Shown in pieces: positions 1 to 10,201 of a stretch of 64,000 nt of DNA (its first letter is position 1; every line of letters starts with the position of its first letter). The translations under genes were made by a program, and so were the position numbers. The stretch lies in assembly GCA_963761425.1 (NCBI GenBank), contig CAVXGQ010000006.1:128610-192609 (forward strand), given 5' to 3'. The notes beneath the pieces were generated by a model. The model ran no database searches, was not told where the DNA came from, and worked only from the letters and a program-made list of their open reading frames with translations. This DNA comes from Bog-793 sp963761425. GTDB lineage: Bacteria > Actinomycetota > Acidimicrobiia > Acidimicrobiales > Bog-793.

Positions 1-88
1 CTACACGACTGTCCGCCCAGGTTAGGGCAGCACCTCCTACCGAACAAGGCGCCAGCAACCGACCCGGCCAGCGGTCGAAGCTGATTGG

Positions 89-499
89 CTAGGCGAGTTC
101 GGGGAAGAACAGCGCGATCTCGCGTGCCGCCGACTGCGGCCCGTCGGAACCGTGCACGAGATTGTCCGGCATGGTGCTCGCCAGGTCGCCCCGGATCGAG
201 CCGGGTGGGGCGGCGGCGGGATCGGTCGGGCCCATCAGGTATCGCACCACCTTCCACACCTCGGGCGGACCTTCCACGACCATCGCGAGCACGGGATCGC
301 TGGTGATGAAGGCGACCAGGTCTTCGAAGAAAGGCTGGCCGAGGTGCTCCTCGTAGAGCCGCTTGGCGAGCTCGGCGTCGACGGAGAGCAGCCGGGCCGC
401 GACCAGACGAAGCCCTTTGCGCTCGAGGCGCGAGATGACCTCTCCGACGAGGCCGCGTCGCACGGCATCGGGTTTGCAGATGACGAGGGTTCGATCCAT
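89..499 (-). CDS. ndk: Nucleoside diphosphate kinase
   Basis: Transfers the gamma phosphate of ATP to nucleoside diphosphates through a phospho-histidine, balancing cytoplasmic NTP and dNTP pools. The 136-residue product has the usual family length, starts with MDRTLVICKPDAV and carries the active-site signature NLVHGSDG with the catalytic His at 116. The ATG at 499 is preceded by AGGAG at a normal distance. It lies 12 bases after the folC stop on the same strand, so it is probably co-transcribed with folC and the clp genes upstream. Confidence 0.97.
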   Translation of the reverse strand: MDRTLVICKPDAVRRGLVGEVISRLERKGLRLVAARLLSVDAELAKRLYEEHLGQPFFEDLVAFITSDPVLAMVVEGPPEVWKVVRYLMGPTDPAAAPPGSIRGDLASTMPDNLVHGSDGPQSAAREIALFFPELA

Positions 500-511
500 C
501 CGGCCTGACTC

Positions 512-1892
512 CTATCTGGTGAGATGTGCCCGCGCCGCGCCGACCAGGTAGAGCGAGCCCGTGACGAGGACCAGGTCGTCCTCGGACACGAGACCGCGGG
601 CGACCTCGAGCGCTTCGGGCACCGCGTCGGCGACGCTCGCCTCGAGCCCGAGCGACCGGGCCGTCTCGGCGACGTAGGTCGCGGAAAGTCCTCGTAGCGA
701 GGGCGGCCGGCAGGCGACGACGTGCGCGATCCGGTCGGTACCGAGCGCCGCCAGGACCTCGGCGGGTGACCGGCCGTTCAGGCAGCCGAACACCGCCACG
801 ATCCGACGGACGACACCGAAATCCTCCGCCAGGGCTTCGCCGAGCGCGGTCGCCCCCGCCGGGTTGTGCGCGCCATCGAGCACCACGAGCGGCCGACGTC
901 CGAGGATCTCCAGCCGTCCGGGCACCTGGACCGAAGAGAGCGCCTCGGCGACCACCGCCTCGTCGAGGGGCGCACCGAAGAACGCCTCCACGGCGGCCAC
1001 AGCGATGGCGGCGTTGTCCCCTTGGTGGGCGCCGTACAGGGGAACGAACAGGTCCTCGTATCGAGCCCCGGGGGTCCGGATCGAGATGACCCGACCGCCG
1101 TGGGCCACGCGGTTGCTGACGCAGTCGAACTCGGCCCCTCGGCGCCAGCATGCCGCGGCACCAACCCGTCGGGCCTCCTCCTCGAACACCGCCGCGATCT
1201 CGTCATCGACGTCTCCGACCACCGCGACGCAGCCCGGTTTCACGATGCCGGCCTTTTCCTCGGCAATCTCGGCCCGGGTTTCCCCGAGGATCGAGACGTG
1301 GTCGAGTTCGATGTTCGTGATGACGGCGACGTCGCCGTCGGCCACATTCGTCGCGTCGTAGCGCCCACCCAGCCCCACTTCGATGACCCCGGCTTCGACG
1401 GCAACATCGCCGAAGAAGCGGTACGCCGCGGCCGTCATGAGTTCGAACCAGGTTGGCGCCAGCATGCCCGGATTCTCCGCCCGCACGAACTCCTCGAGCG
1501 TGTCCAGCGGGCCCAGCACCTCAAGGAGGTCGTCGTCGGAAATCGGCTCGCCGTTCCAGGCGATCCGTTCGTTCAGAGAAACGAGGTGCGGGCTGGTGTA
1601 GGTGCCGACCGACAAGCCCTGTGCCGCGAGAAGTGCCGTGCACAGTCGCGTCGTCGAGGTCTTCCCGTTGGTCCCGGTGACGTGGATGATCGGGAACGAA
1701 TGCTCGGGTTCGCCCATGGCACGGGTGAGTGCCCTGATCCTCTCGAGGGTGGGTTGGGCGGCCCGTCCGGCGTTCCCGCGCTCGATCGCTTCCAGGTTGA
1801 CATGCCGATCGAGCCAGGCCAGCACCTCTCCCAGGGACTGGGTCCGAGGTTCGGTGGCGTCGCCGCCCGGCGAGCGGTGATCGGGCAAACGG

Positions 1893-1906
<14 letters not shown>
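512..1906 (-). CDS. folC: Bifunctional folylpolyglutamate/dihydrofolate synthase
   Basis: Mur-ligase-type enzyme that adds glutamate to dihydropteroate or reduced folates using ATP. The P-loop GTNGKT (about residues 78-83), a central Mur-ligase domain with LGGRYDATN, and a C-terminal domain with LDGAHNPAG are all present. The frame is open as far as 2026, inside clpX, but homology-like sequence begins only at LGEVLAWLDRH, so a GTG at 1906 (14-base overlap with the clpX stop) or a TTG at 1888 is more likely. Neither has a convincing ribosome site, so the start is uncertain; the product is secure. Confidence 0.92.
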
Positions 1907-3167
<1,261 letters not shown>

Positions 3168-3180
3168 CTCTCCTCCCTTT

Positions 3181-3810
3181 TCAGGCTGCGCCGGCCGCCG
3201 ACAACATCTCGATGGCCTCCCGGCTCGTGATGACCTCGTCGATGACACCGTAGTCGCGCGCCTCTGTCGCGCTCATGATGAAGTCCCGATCGGTATCGTG
3301 CTGGATCTTCTCGATCGATTGCCCCGTATCCTCGGCGAGCATCTCGTTCAGCATGTCGCGCATGCGGAGGATCTCTTTGGCCTGCAGCTCGATGTCGGTG
3401 GCCTGACCAGCGGCGCCACCGTAGGGCTGGTGCAGGAGGATTCGGGCATGGGGTAGGGCAAATCGCTTGCCCTTGGTCCCCGACGCGAGCAGCACCGCCG
3501 CGGCGGAAGCGGCCTGCCCGAAGCAGAACGTCGACTTGTCGGGGCGGACGTATTTCATCGTGTCGTAGATGGCGAAGAGCGCGGTGATGTCTCCGCCCGG
3601 CGAGTTGATGTAGATGTTGATGTCCTTGTCCTGGTCCTCGGACTCGAGGAACAACATCTGTGCCGAGACGAGGTTGGCGACGTTGTCATCGATCGGCGTG
3701 CCGATGAAGATGATCCGGTCGCGCAGCAACCGGGAGTACAAGTCGTAGGCGCGTTCGCCTTTGCTCGACGACTCGACGACCGTTGGGACGAGGTAGTCGT
3801 ACCCGCTCAC
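3181..3810 (-). CDS. clpP: ATP-dependent Clp protease proteolytic subunit ClpP
   Basis: Serine protease forming the tetradecameric chamber that partners with ClpX. The 209-residue protein has the catalytic triad in its usual contexts: Ser102 in GQAASAAA, His127 in LLHQPYGG and Asp176 in DRDFIMSA. The GTG start at 3810 overlaps the tig stop in a GTGA arrangement, pointing to translational coupling with trigger factor. No second clpP copy lies beside it, although many actinobacteria carry two. Confidence 0.97.
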   Translation of the reverse strand: MSGYDYLVPTVVESSSKGERAYDLYSRLLRDRIIFIGTPIDDNVANLVSAQMLFLESEDQDKDINIYINSPGGDITALFAIYDTMKYVRPDKSTFCFGQAASAAAVLLASGTKGKRFALPHARILLHQPYGGAAGQATDIELQAKEILRMRDMLNEMLAEDTGQSIEKIQHDTDRDFIMSATEARDYGVIDEVITSREAIEMLSAAGAA

Positions 3811-5183
3811 CGTTCTGCCTCCTCAGCGGGCAATGGATCCTCAGCTGATCCGTCGTGCACGGTACCGACGTCGACTTCGTCGACTCTTAGTGCCGCTCGA
3901 TCCATCGGGTCGCCTTCGTCATCGACGACGGCGACGTGCTCAACGAGCCAGACCAAGGCCTTGGCCCTTCTGAGCTGCGATCGTAGTCCCCCAAGACCAC
4001 CGCTCCGGTCGATTGTCGACCGCACCTGCGCCGGAGTCTGGCGTGCGTGAGCGGCGAGGTGCACGATCTCCTCGTCGAGTTCTGATTCGTCGATCTCGAT
4101 GTGCTCGGCGGCGACGAGAGCCCGCAACGCGAGATCGGCCCGCACCTCCTCCTTCGCTTGAGCCTCAAACTCCGCGAAGAGCGCTTTCGGGTCCGTGCCG
4201 GTGGCTTCGAGATAGGTCGACAACAGGACTTTCCGGGCCGCGAGCCGTTCGGTGAAATCGTTCAGGAGGAGCTGGGCCTGCCGCGCGACGAGCGCCGCAG
4301 GGATTTCCTCTGTTACCAGCTCGGCCAGCGCGTCAAGGGCGCGGGCACGCAGCAGCGCGCTCGCCTCTTGACGCTTCGCCACCGAGACCCGGGCGGCAAG
4401 GTCGGCGCGCAGCTCGGCCAGCGAGTCGAATTCCGAGGCGTCCGAGGCGAATTCGTCGTCGGGAGCCGGAAGGACTTTCTCCCGCACCTGTTTCACGATC
4501 AGGCGCAACTGGGCGGGGCCGCCCGGAGCTTCCTCGGCCTCCATCTCGAAGATGTCGCCGACTTTCGCCCCGACGAGATGGCCGTCCGCCCCGGGCACGA
4601 TGCCGCCCGTCCCGACCTGGTAGACGAGGTCGTCCACGACGAGGCCCTCGACCGGCTGGCCGCCACGGCTGCCGTGCACGTCCAAGGTGACGATGTCGCC
4701 ATCGCGTGCCGGGCGGCCGACCTCGGTGAGCGAGGCGAACTGCTCGCGCAGCCGGTCGATCTGCGCCTCGACATCGGCCTCGGTGACGACGGGGCTGGGA
4801 ACCGTGACGACGAGACCCTCATAGCCGGGGATGGAAACCTCGGGTCGCACTTCGACCACGGCATCGAACGCGACCGGCCCGGACTCCTCACCCGAGGTGA
4901 TGTCAATTTTCGGGGCCGCGATCACGTCAAGCTCGGTCTCCTTCACCGCTTCGCCGTACAGGCGTGGCAGCACCTCACGCAGCGCCTCTTCACGAATCAC
5001 CTTCGGTCCGAGTCGGGCCTCGAGCAGCCGACGGGGGACCCGGCCGGGCCGGAACCCCGGAATACGCGCCTCGCGCGAGAGTCGGCTAAGCGTTGCCCTC
5101 TCCGCCTGCGCCACCTCGTCGCCGTCCACCTCGACAGTGAGCTTGAACCGGTTCTTGTCCAGGGGTTCGACTGAGGTGCGCAT
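3807..5183 (-). CDS. tig: Trigger factor (ribosome-associated chaperone, peptidyl-prolyl isomerase)
   Basis: Binds the ribosome exit tunnel and protects nascent chains. The 458-residue product shows the ribosome-binding N domain with the GFRPGRVPR signature, a central FKBP-type domain (DGDIVTLDVHG onwards), a helical C domain, and an acidic low-complexity tail. The open frame runs upstream to 5345, but MRTSVEPLDKNRFKL at 5183 is the typical start. First gene of a tig-clpP-clpX-folC-ndk run. The tRNA-Pro gene lies upstream on the other strand. Confidence 0.95.
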   Translation of the reverse strand: MRTSVEPLDKNRFKLTVEVDGDEVAQAERATLSRLSREARIPGFRPGRVPRRLLEARLGPKVIREEALREVLPRLYGEAVKETELDVIAAPKIDITSGEESGPVAFDAVVEVRPEVSIPGYEGLVVTVPSPVVTEADVEAQIDRLREQFASLTEVGRPARDGDIVTLDVHGSRGGQPVEGLVVDDLVYQVGTGGIVPGADGHLVGAKVGDIFEMEAEEAPGGPAQLRLIVKQVREKVLPAPDDEFASDASEFDSLAELRADLAARVSVAKRQEASALLRARALDALAELVTEEIPAALVARQAQLLLNDFTERLAARKVLLSTYLEATGTDPKALFAEFEAQAKEEVRADLALRALVAAEHIEIDESELDEEIVHLAAHARQTPAQVRSTIDRSGGLGGLRSQLRRAKALVWLVEHVAVVDDEGDPMDRAALRVDEVDVGTVHDGSAEDPLPAEEAER

Positions 5184-5387
5184 ACGGACTCGGCAGTCTA
5201 CCGGCGGTCCCGCGCGGCAAAAACCGACCGTGTCGGTCTGGGACCACCCAGCCCGCCCGGGACACAGCCGGCGGGGGCCACCCGACTCCGGTCTCAACCG
5301 GCCATCGCCCGGCCCCCAGCTGAGAGGCCGCCGCAAGGAGCCCACGGGCCGCCCCCTCCTCCATTTCGTCCCGTACGATCAAACCGA

Positions 5388-5462
5388 CGGGGAGTGGCGC
5401 AGCTTGGTTAGCGCGCCTGCTTTGGGAGCAGGAGGTCGCGGGTTCGAATCCCGCCTCCCCGA
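5388..5462 (+). tRNA. tRNA-Pro (anticodon UGG)
   Basis: A complete cloverleaf can be folded: acceptor arms CGGGGAG/CTCCCCG, D-stem GCGC/GCGC, anticodon stem CCTGC/GCAGG with loop TTTGGGA (anticodon TGG at 5423-5425), T-arm GCGGG-TTCGAAT-CCCGC, discriminator A at 5462. The 3' CCA is not encoded. Its 3' half (5419-5453) is repeated exactly at 13951-13985, so this gene is the attachment site of the following island, and its present 3' end was probably supplied by the element. Confidence 0.96.
5419..5453 (+). repeat. attL: 35-bp direct repeat inside tRNA-Pro
   Basis: Left copy of the 35-bp repeat, covering the anticodon loop to the end of the T-arm of tRNA-Pro (begins GCTTTGGGAGCAGG). It is identical to 13951-13985. 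Identity stops at the acceptor stem on one side and in the anticodon stem on the other. Confidence 0.9.
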
Positions 5463-5510
5463 CCGAATAATCCCAGGTCAGCGACCTGGAGCGTGTGATC
5501 AGCAGAGGGT

Positions 5511-5560
5511 CTAAACGCCGAATGCCAGCGGATAGTCAGCGCGCGGACCGAGCAGAGCCT
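5511..5560 (-). pseudogene. Detached 3' end of the island tyrosine recombinase gene
   Basis: Reading the minus strand across the target-site duplication (5546-5560) continues the recombinase frame as KALLG followed by PRADYPLAFGV and a TAG stop at 5511-5513. This short piece was separated from the rest of the gene (7276 onward) by the IS481 insertion. The stop lies only 49 bases from the tRNA-Pro gene, a usual place for an integrase 3' end. Confidence 0.75.
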
Positions 5561-7275
5561 GTGCAACTCCGGTTCATCCTTGACACCGTGGCTCCGGTAG
5601 CTGGCTGACACTTGTAGGACGCGGGTCCGGTACCTGGGCGACGGTGGCTCCGGTACCTGCCTGACACTTTCGCTTCCTCGAGATCCACCACTTCGGGTCC
5701 GCCACCTCCTTCGCTTGTTCGAGTTCGTCTCGGCAGACCCGGAGGAGGCCCTTCGTGCTCGTGGAGCTCGGTGTGGTGGAACAGCGCCTGCAAGCAGTGA
5801 AGGAGGTTCTCGACGGCGCGAGCGTCACTGACGTCGCCCGTCGCAACAAGGTGGCTCGTCAGACCGTGCACGAGTGGTTGCGGCGCTACGCGGCGCACGG
5901 TCTCGCCGGCCTCATCGACAAGAGCTCGAAACCCGATCACAGCCCGCTCCAGATGCCGCCGGAGATTGAAGCCCAGATCATCGAGATGCGACGTAAGCAC
6001 CCTGGCTGGGGACCGAGGACGATTGGTTATCAGCTCGCCGCCGGAGGTGTCGATCCGGTCCCCGGTCGCACCTCGATCTATCGAGCCCGCGTCCGCCACC
6101 GCTTGATCGAGTCCGCGCCCCGGCGCCGCCGGCGCCAGGACTACAAGCGCTGGGAGCGCTCCCATGCGATGGAGCTCTGGCAGATGGACATCGTCGGGCG
6201 GTTCTTTCTCGCCGACGGCACCGAGCTCTGTGCGCTCACCGGCGTCGACGACTACAGCCGCTTCTGCGTCTCGGCCCGCCTGATGCCGAGAGCGACGGCG
6301 AGGCCGGTCTGTGAAGCGCTGCGTCTTGCCCTTCGCACCCACGGGTTGCCGAAGGCGATCTTGAGCGACAACGGCAAGGTCTTCACCGGGAGATTCGGCC
6401 GCGGCACGGGCCCCGTGCTCTTCGACCGGATCTTGGGTGACAACGGCATCCGCCACCTGCTCACCGCGCCGTACTCGTCGACGACGACGGGGAAGGTGGA
6501 GCGCTTTCACAAAACCCTGCGCGCCGAGTTCCTCGCCGAGCACGACCGGCGACACGGGACGATCGAGGCGCTGCAGGCCGCCCTCGATTCCTGGGTCCTG
6601 CACTACAACACGCTCCGTCCGCACCAGTCGGTCGGGATGCGACCCCCGATCGAGCGCTTCCGCCTGGCACGAAGCGACGAGCCCGAGCCGGACCTCCTCG
6701 CAGATGACGACAAGCCGTTGGCCGACGAGGAGCCCCCACCAGGGATCACCCGCCGGGTCGGCCAGGACGGCCGCATTCACCTGGGTGGCTTGGCCTATGG
6801 CGTCGGCCGATGGCTCACCGGCGAGGTGGTCGAGATCATCGTGGCCGACGGTCTTGTCGAGATCAGCCACCACGGCACCCTCGTCGCCACCCACGCCCAG
6901 CGTCATCGGGGGAAAGGGCATGAACTCCTCGCCAACGAGCCGCGCCAGCGTGCCGCCCGGCGTCCGACGACCGGCCCCATGGTTCGTCGCCGCGTCGACT
7001 CCTCGGGGTCGGTCTCCTTCGCCGGCTTCAACTACCGCGTCGGCAACCCGTACATCGGAAGCCAAGTCGAGGTCGCGATCGTCTTCAACACCGTCGAGTT
7101 CTCACTCCAAGGTCAGGTCGTCAAACGCCAGCCCATCCGCCACGATCGCTCGAGGGTGTTCGGCGCGTTCGCACGGCCGCTCGGCAAGCGTCGTACTCAC
7201 CGTTGTGCCTGACCCAGCGCGAAGTGTCGTGTAGGTCGCGGTGCCAAAGTGTCGTCCGGGTACCGGGACTTGACA
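5560..7275 (+). mobile_element. IS481-family insertion sequence with 14-bp target duplication
   Basis: About 1.7 kb. Ends begin with TGT and are imperfect inverted repeats: the left end reads TGTGCAACTCCGGTTCATCC, the right end (reverse strand) TGTCAAGTCCCGGTACCCGG, with matching GACAC and TGGC boxes further in. The flanks repeat gaccgagcagagcc (5546-5559 and 7276-7289; the next T is also shared), a long target duplication of the kind known for IS481. It carries one transposase gene. The insertion lies in the last codons of the recombinase gene. Confidence 0.88.
5755..7212 (+). CDS. IS481-family transposase
   Basis: A 485-residue transposase: N-terminal helix-turn-helix (SVTDVARRNKVARQTVHEW), a second helical domain, and an RNase H-like catalytic core with acidic residues at Asp145 (LWQMDIVGRF), Asp205 (AILSDNGKVF) and Glu249 (TTTGKVERFHKTL). 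A C-terminal extension of about 150 residues with beta-rich repeats (two copies of a GGLAYGVG/AGFNYRVG-like element) makes it longer than minimal IS481 transposases. The GTG start at 5755 follows GGAGGAGG at 5741-5748. The frame is intact, so the element may still be active. Confidence 0.92.
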   Translation: MLVELGVVEQRLQAVKEVLDGASVTDVARRNKVARQTVHEWLRRYAAHGLAGLIDKSSKPDHSPLQMPPEIEAQIIEMRRKHPGWGPRTIGYQLAAGGVDPVPGRTSIYRARVRHRLIESAPRRRRRQDYKRWERSHAMELWQMDIVGRFFLADGTELCALTGVDDYSRFCVSARLMPRATARPVCEALRLALRTHGLPKAILSDNGKVFTGRFGRGTGPVLFDRILGDNGIRHLLTAPYSSTTTGKVERFHKTLRAEFLAEHDRRHGTIEALQAALDSWVLHYNTLRPHQSVGMRPPIERFRLARSDEPEPDLLADDDKPLADEEPPPGITRRVGQDGRIHLGGLAYGVGRWLTGEVVEIIVADGLVEISHHGTLVATHAQRHRGKGHELLANEPRQRAARRPTTGPMVRRRVDSSGSVSFAGFNYRVGNPYIGSQVEVAIVFNTVEFSLQGQVVKRQPIRHDRSRVFGAFARPLGKRRTHRCA

Positions 7276-7945
7276 GACCGAGCAGAGCCTTCGACAGCTC
7301 CTCGCCCGCCTTGCGTCCCATGCCGGGGATGGCGTGCGAGTAGAGCTGCAGCGTGATGCTCGGCGACTCGTGGCCGAGAATCTCGGCGACAACCGGCACG
7401 GGGACGCCGTCTGCGAGCATCAGTGTCGCCGCGGTGTGCCTCGTGTCGTGCAGCCTGATGAGCGGAAGCCGCGCCTCGGCGGCGAGCTTGTCGAAGCGGT
7501 CGCCGTAATAGTCGAGGTGCCAGCACCTGCCGAGTGCGTCGGTGAAGATGTAGCCGGAACCTACCCAGGCCTCACCGGCCTCCGCGCGATCGGCTTCCTG
7601 CGCGGCACCGCGCTGGTGAAGCAGCTCGATGAGCAGCGGGTCGATCGGGATCGTGCGCCGAGAGGATTTCGTCTTGGGCGTGGACTCCGTCGCCTTGTCG
7701 TCGACGGAGATGAGCGTGCGCTTGACGCTCAGCGTTCCACCGATCAGATCCACCGCGTCCCAGCAGAGACCGACAACTTCGGATCGTCTCAATCCTCTGG
7801 TGAGAAACAAGGCGAAGGCGGCCTCGAGCGGATCACCGACCACATGCGTGAGGAAGTCTCTAGCGTCGGCGATGCTCCAGAATCTCATCTCTTTGTGCTC
7901 GACCCTCGGAAGTGCGACGCCAGCGAGCGGATCGCGCCCGATCAT
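7121..7945 (-). pseudogene. Tyrosine recombinase (phage-type integrase), truncated at both ends
   Basis: The catalytic domain is intact: Arg53 (TRGLRRSEV), Lys in TPKTKSSRR, HDTRH (His166, Arg169), His192 (LGHESP) and nucleophile Tyr202 (LQLYSHAI), numbered from 7945. Homology-like sequence continues upstream only to about 8005 (QLATSKLKAATKWALANG), so most of the N-terminal core-binding domain is missing. At the 3' end IS481 (right end 7275) replaces the last 11 native residues with about 50 read from the IS; those native residues survive at 5511-5545. It probably once integrated the island at tRNA-Pro. Activity now is doubtful. Confidence 0.82.
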
Positions 7946-8005
7946 TCCGTTGGCGAGTGCCCATTTCGTCGCCGCCTTCAGCTTCGACGTAGCGAGCTGA
8001 CCTCG

Positions 8006-8541
8006 GTCCCCGGTCGGTCGTCCTTGATCCGTTCTGCGGGACCGGCAGGACTCTCGTCGAGGCGAAACTTCGCGGTCTCCCGAGCGTCGGCACGGAGGCG
8101 GCGCCCATGGCGCACCTCGCGTCGGCAGTCAAGACGGAGTGGCGGATCGACCCCGAAGCGCTGACGAACCACGCGTCGGTCGTGGCGAAGGCAGCGCGGA
8201 GGGCGGCGGGAAACCTCCGGCGGCTTCGCAGCCTCCCGCCCGAGGCGGACGCCCTCCTCCTGGCAGACTCGATCAGCCCGAGACCTCTGCACCGCGCGTT
8301 GGCCCTCCTGGAAGCGATGAAGGACCACTACTCGCCGGACTTGTACGACCACGAACGGCTAGCGCTGGCGAGCCTCCTGCCGACGGAGATTGGCAACCTC
8401 CGCTTCGGCCCAGAGGTCGGGCTCTCGTCCGTCCTCAAGGACGATGCCCCGGTCGTCGATCTGTGGCTGGGGCGAGTTGCCGTCATGGCCAGAGACCTGG
8501 CCGTCGTGCGCGGACTCAGGGTGCCCGCCCATGACGACCAC
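8006..8541. other. Rearranged stretch without a convincing gene
   Basis: Between the recombinase remnant and the IS110 fragment. An open plus-strand frame starting ATG at 8107 runs through here (MAHLASAVKTEWRIDPEALT...), but its second half is antisense to the IS110-like fragment and no family is recognised. The missing N-terminal part of the recombinase should have been here, so the segment looks like deletion and insertion debris. Confidence 0.4.
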
Positions 8542-8712
8542 CCGGTCGGTCTCGATACCGACGACGACCGCCTCGTCCTCTTCTTGGTGCTCGGCCGCGA
8601 GCTCGTGCAGCTCCCGGATGCGGACGACACTCTCGCGGACCCGACGCTTTCCGAGCACCTGTCCGTTCTCGCCCATCACGCAGACGTTGTGATGGTCCTC
8701 GGTCGAATCCAT
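8542..8712 (-). pseudogene. IS110-type transposase N-terminal fragment
   Basis: The minus-strand frame gives MDSTEDHHNVCVMGENGQ... to VVVGIETDR (57 residues), resembling the start of IS110-family transposases, whose RuvC-like domain begins with D-x-A/T-x-DHH and continues to an IETDRG motif. After IETDR the frame no longer resembles the family, and upstream there is no matching beginning, so only a fragment remains. Identification is from motif memory alone. Confidence 0.5.
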
Positions 8713-8927
8713 CCGACCGTAATGGGACCCCGACTGTCACGAGTTCGTGATCGGAACGTCACACCAGCACCATGTGGGAGGTATTACGTTCGTTTTGAAA
8801 GAGTTGGGACAGGGATTATTGGCGTCCTCTCGGGCTAATGTTTCCTTTGCTCGGGTGTGCGTATGCCCACTGACCTTCGGCAATGGTGGCACAGCTCTCC
8901 GGCTGCAGCACCGGAAACCCCTGCGCG

Positions 8928-10144
8928 CTCAAGCGGTCAACGCAACAGCCTTGACGAACGCCTGAGATGGTGTCATCCACCCGAGCGTCTGTCGAGGTCT
9001 GTTGTTGAGGGAACGAGCGATGGCATCGAGCTCGCGTTGGGTGCACTGAGAGAGATCCGTTGACTTCGGCAGATATTGGCGCAAGAGACCGTTCGTGTTC
9101 TCGTTGCTGCCGCGTTGCCAGGGGCTCTTCGGGTCGCAGAAGTAGATCTGCACCCCGGTGTCGATCGTGAACTGGACGTGCTCGGCCATCTCCTTTCCCT
9201 GGTCCCAGGTGATCGATCTGCGGAGCTGGACGGGAAGCGTGACGATGCGCTTCGCGAGTGCGGTGCGGACCGACTCGGCGGTGTTCCCGTGGGGCAGCTT
9301 CAACAAGATGACGTAGCGGCTGTGACGTTCGACGAGGGTTCCGATTGCGGTCATCTTCTTGCCGAAGATGAGATCACCCTCCCAGTGCCCGGGCACGGCG
9401 CGGTCGGCGACCTCGGCCGGTCGCTCGGAGATCATCACCATGTTGCGGAGCTGTCCTTGGCCGATCCCGCCCTTGGTGTAGGCCTTGGCTCTTCGCATCG
9501 CCCGACCGCTTCGCAGGCAGGTGTGGAGCTCTTTCCGAAGCGCTCCACGGCCCTGGACGAACAGCGACTGGTAGATGGTCTCGTGGGACACCCGCATCTC
9601 CGGATCATTCGGATAGCTAAGAGCCAACCACGCGGAGATCTGCTCGGGTGACCACCTGGCCTCGAGCTTTCGTTCGACGGTCGATCTGAGCCGTCGGCAC
9701 CGGGAAAGCTTCGCTCGTCTGGGTCGCAGCGCGCGTCGTTGCGCACCCCGATCGGCAACGAGCGCTCGGTAATGCTGACGGCCGCCATTCGCGTTCACCT
9801 CTCGACACACCGTCGAGGGCGCACGCCCGAGTCCGGTCGAGATCACCCGGATCGAGAGACCTGCGGCGAGTCCTCGCGAAATCTCTTCTCGCTCTTCAAG
9901 GGAGAGCCTGAGCTCAGCACGCCCTCGTTCGTGCGGTCGTCTCCCCCCTGCGTCGGCGATCAACTTCCGAAGCGAAGAGTTCTGGCGTCCGAGGTGCTTG
10001 GCGATGCGCTTCACCGGCACGCCGGCCTCCCGCATCTCCCAGATCGTCGCCCTGTCGGCTTCTGTGAACCTCGCCATCACCGTTCCTCCCCATCGACGAC
10101 GTCAGTGTTCGCCGATCAGAGAGGTGTTGCGATGACCAGTTGAG
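8928..10144 (-). mobile_element. IS30-family insertion sequence
   Basis: 1217 bp bounded by 20-bp inverted repeats with 17 matches: CTCAAGCGGTCAACGCAACA at 8928-8947 and, on the other strand, CTCAACTGGTCATCGCAACA from 10144 to 10125. The transposase stop codon overlaps the left repeat. No clear target duplication is visible. The right end abuts the SARP coding frame, so the element sits in the 5' end of that gene. Confidence 0.85.
8929..10080 (-). CDS. IS30-family transposase
   Basis: A 383-residue transposase with an N-terminal helix-turn-helix region (IRVISTGLGRAPSTVCREV) and the IS30 catalytic core: Asp236 in HWEGDLIFG, Asp293 in ITWDQGKEMAEH and Glu327 in RGSNENTNGLLRQYLPK. Start is GTG at 10080 or ATG at 10077, after a GGGAGGAA ribosome site. 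The frame is undamaged. Confidence 0.94.
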   Translation of the reverse strand: MMARFTEADRATIWEMREAGVPVKRIAKHLGRQNSSLRKLIADAGGRRPHERGRAELRLSLEEREEISRGLAAGLSIRVISTGLGRAPSTVCREVNANGGRQHYRALVADRGAQRRALRPRRAKLSRCRRLRSTVERKLEARWSPEQISAWLALSYPNDPEMRVSHETIYQSLFVQGRGALRKELHTCLRSGRAMRRAKAYTKGGIGQGQLRNMVMISERPAEVADRAVPGHWEGDLIFGKKMTAIGTLVERHSRYVILLKLPHGNTAESVRTALAKRIVTLPVQLRRSITWDQGKEMAEHVQFTIDTGVQIYFCDPKSPWQRGSNENTNGLLRQYLPKSTDLSQCTQRELDAIARSLNNRPRQTLGWMTPSQAFVKAVALTA

Positions 10145-10201
10145 GACGCACCCTATCTGTGCCTACTCGGTGAGTTCGCGCTGCGGTTCAAGCGCGAGCG
10201 C

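Noticed and set aside
8107..8838. Long plus-strand open frame (243 codons) in the island
   Set aside because: Its second half is antisense to an IS110-like fragment and the first half matches nothing I know; high GC makes long chance frames common.
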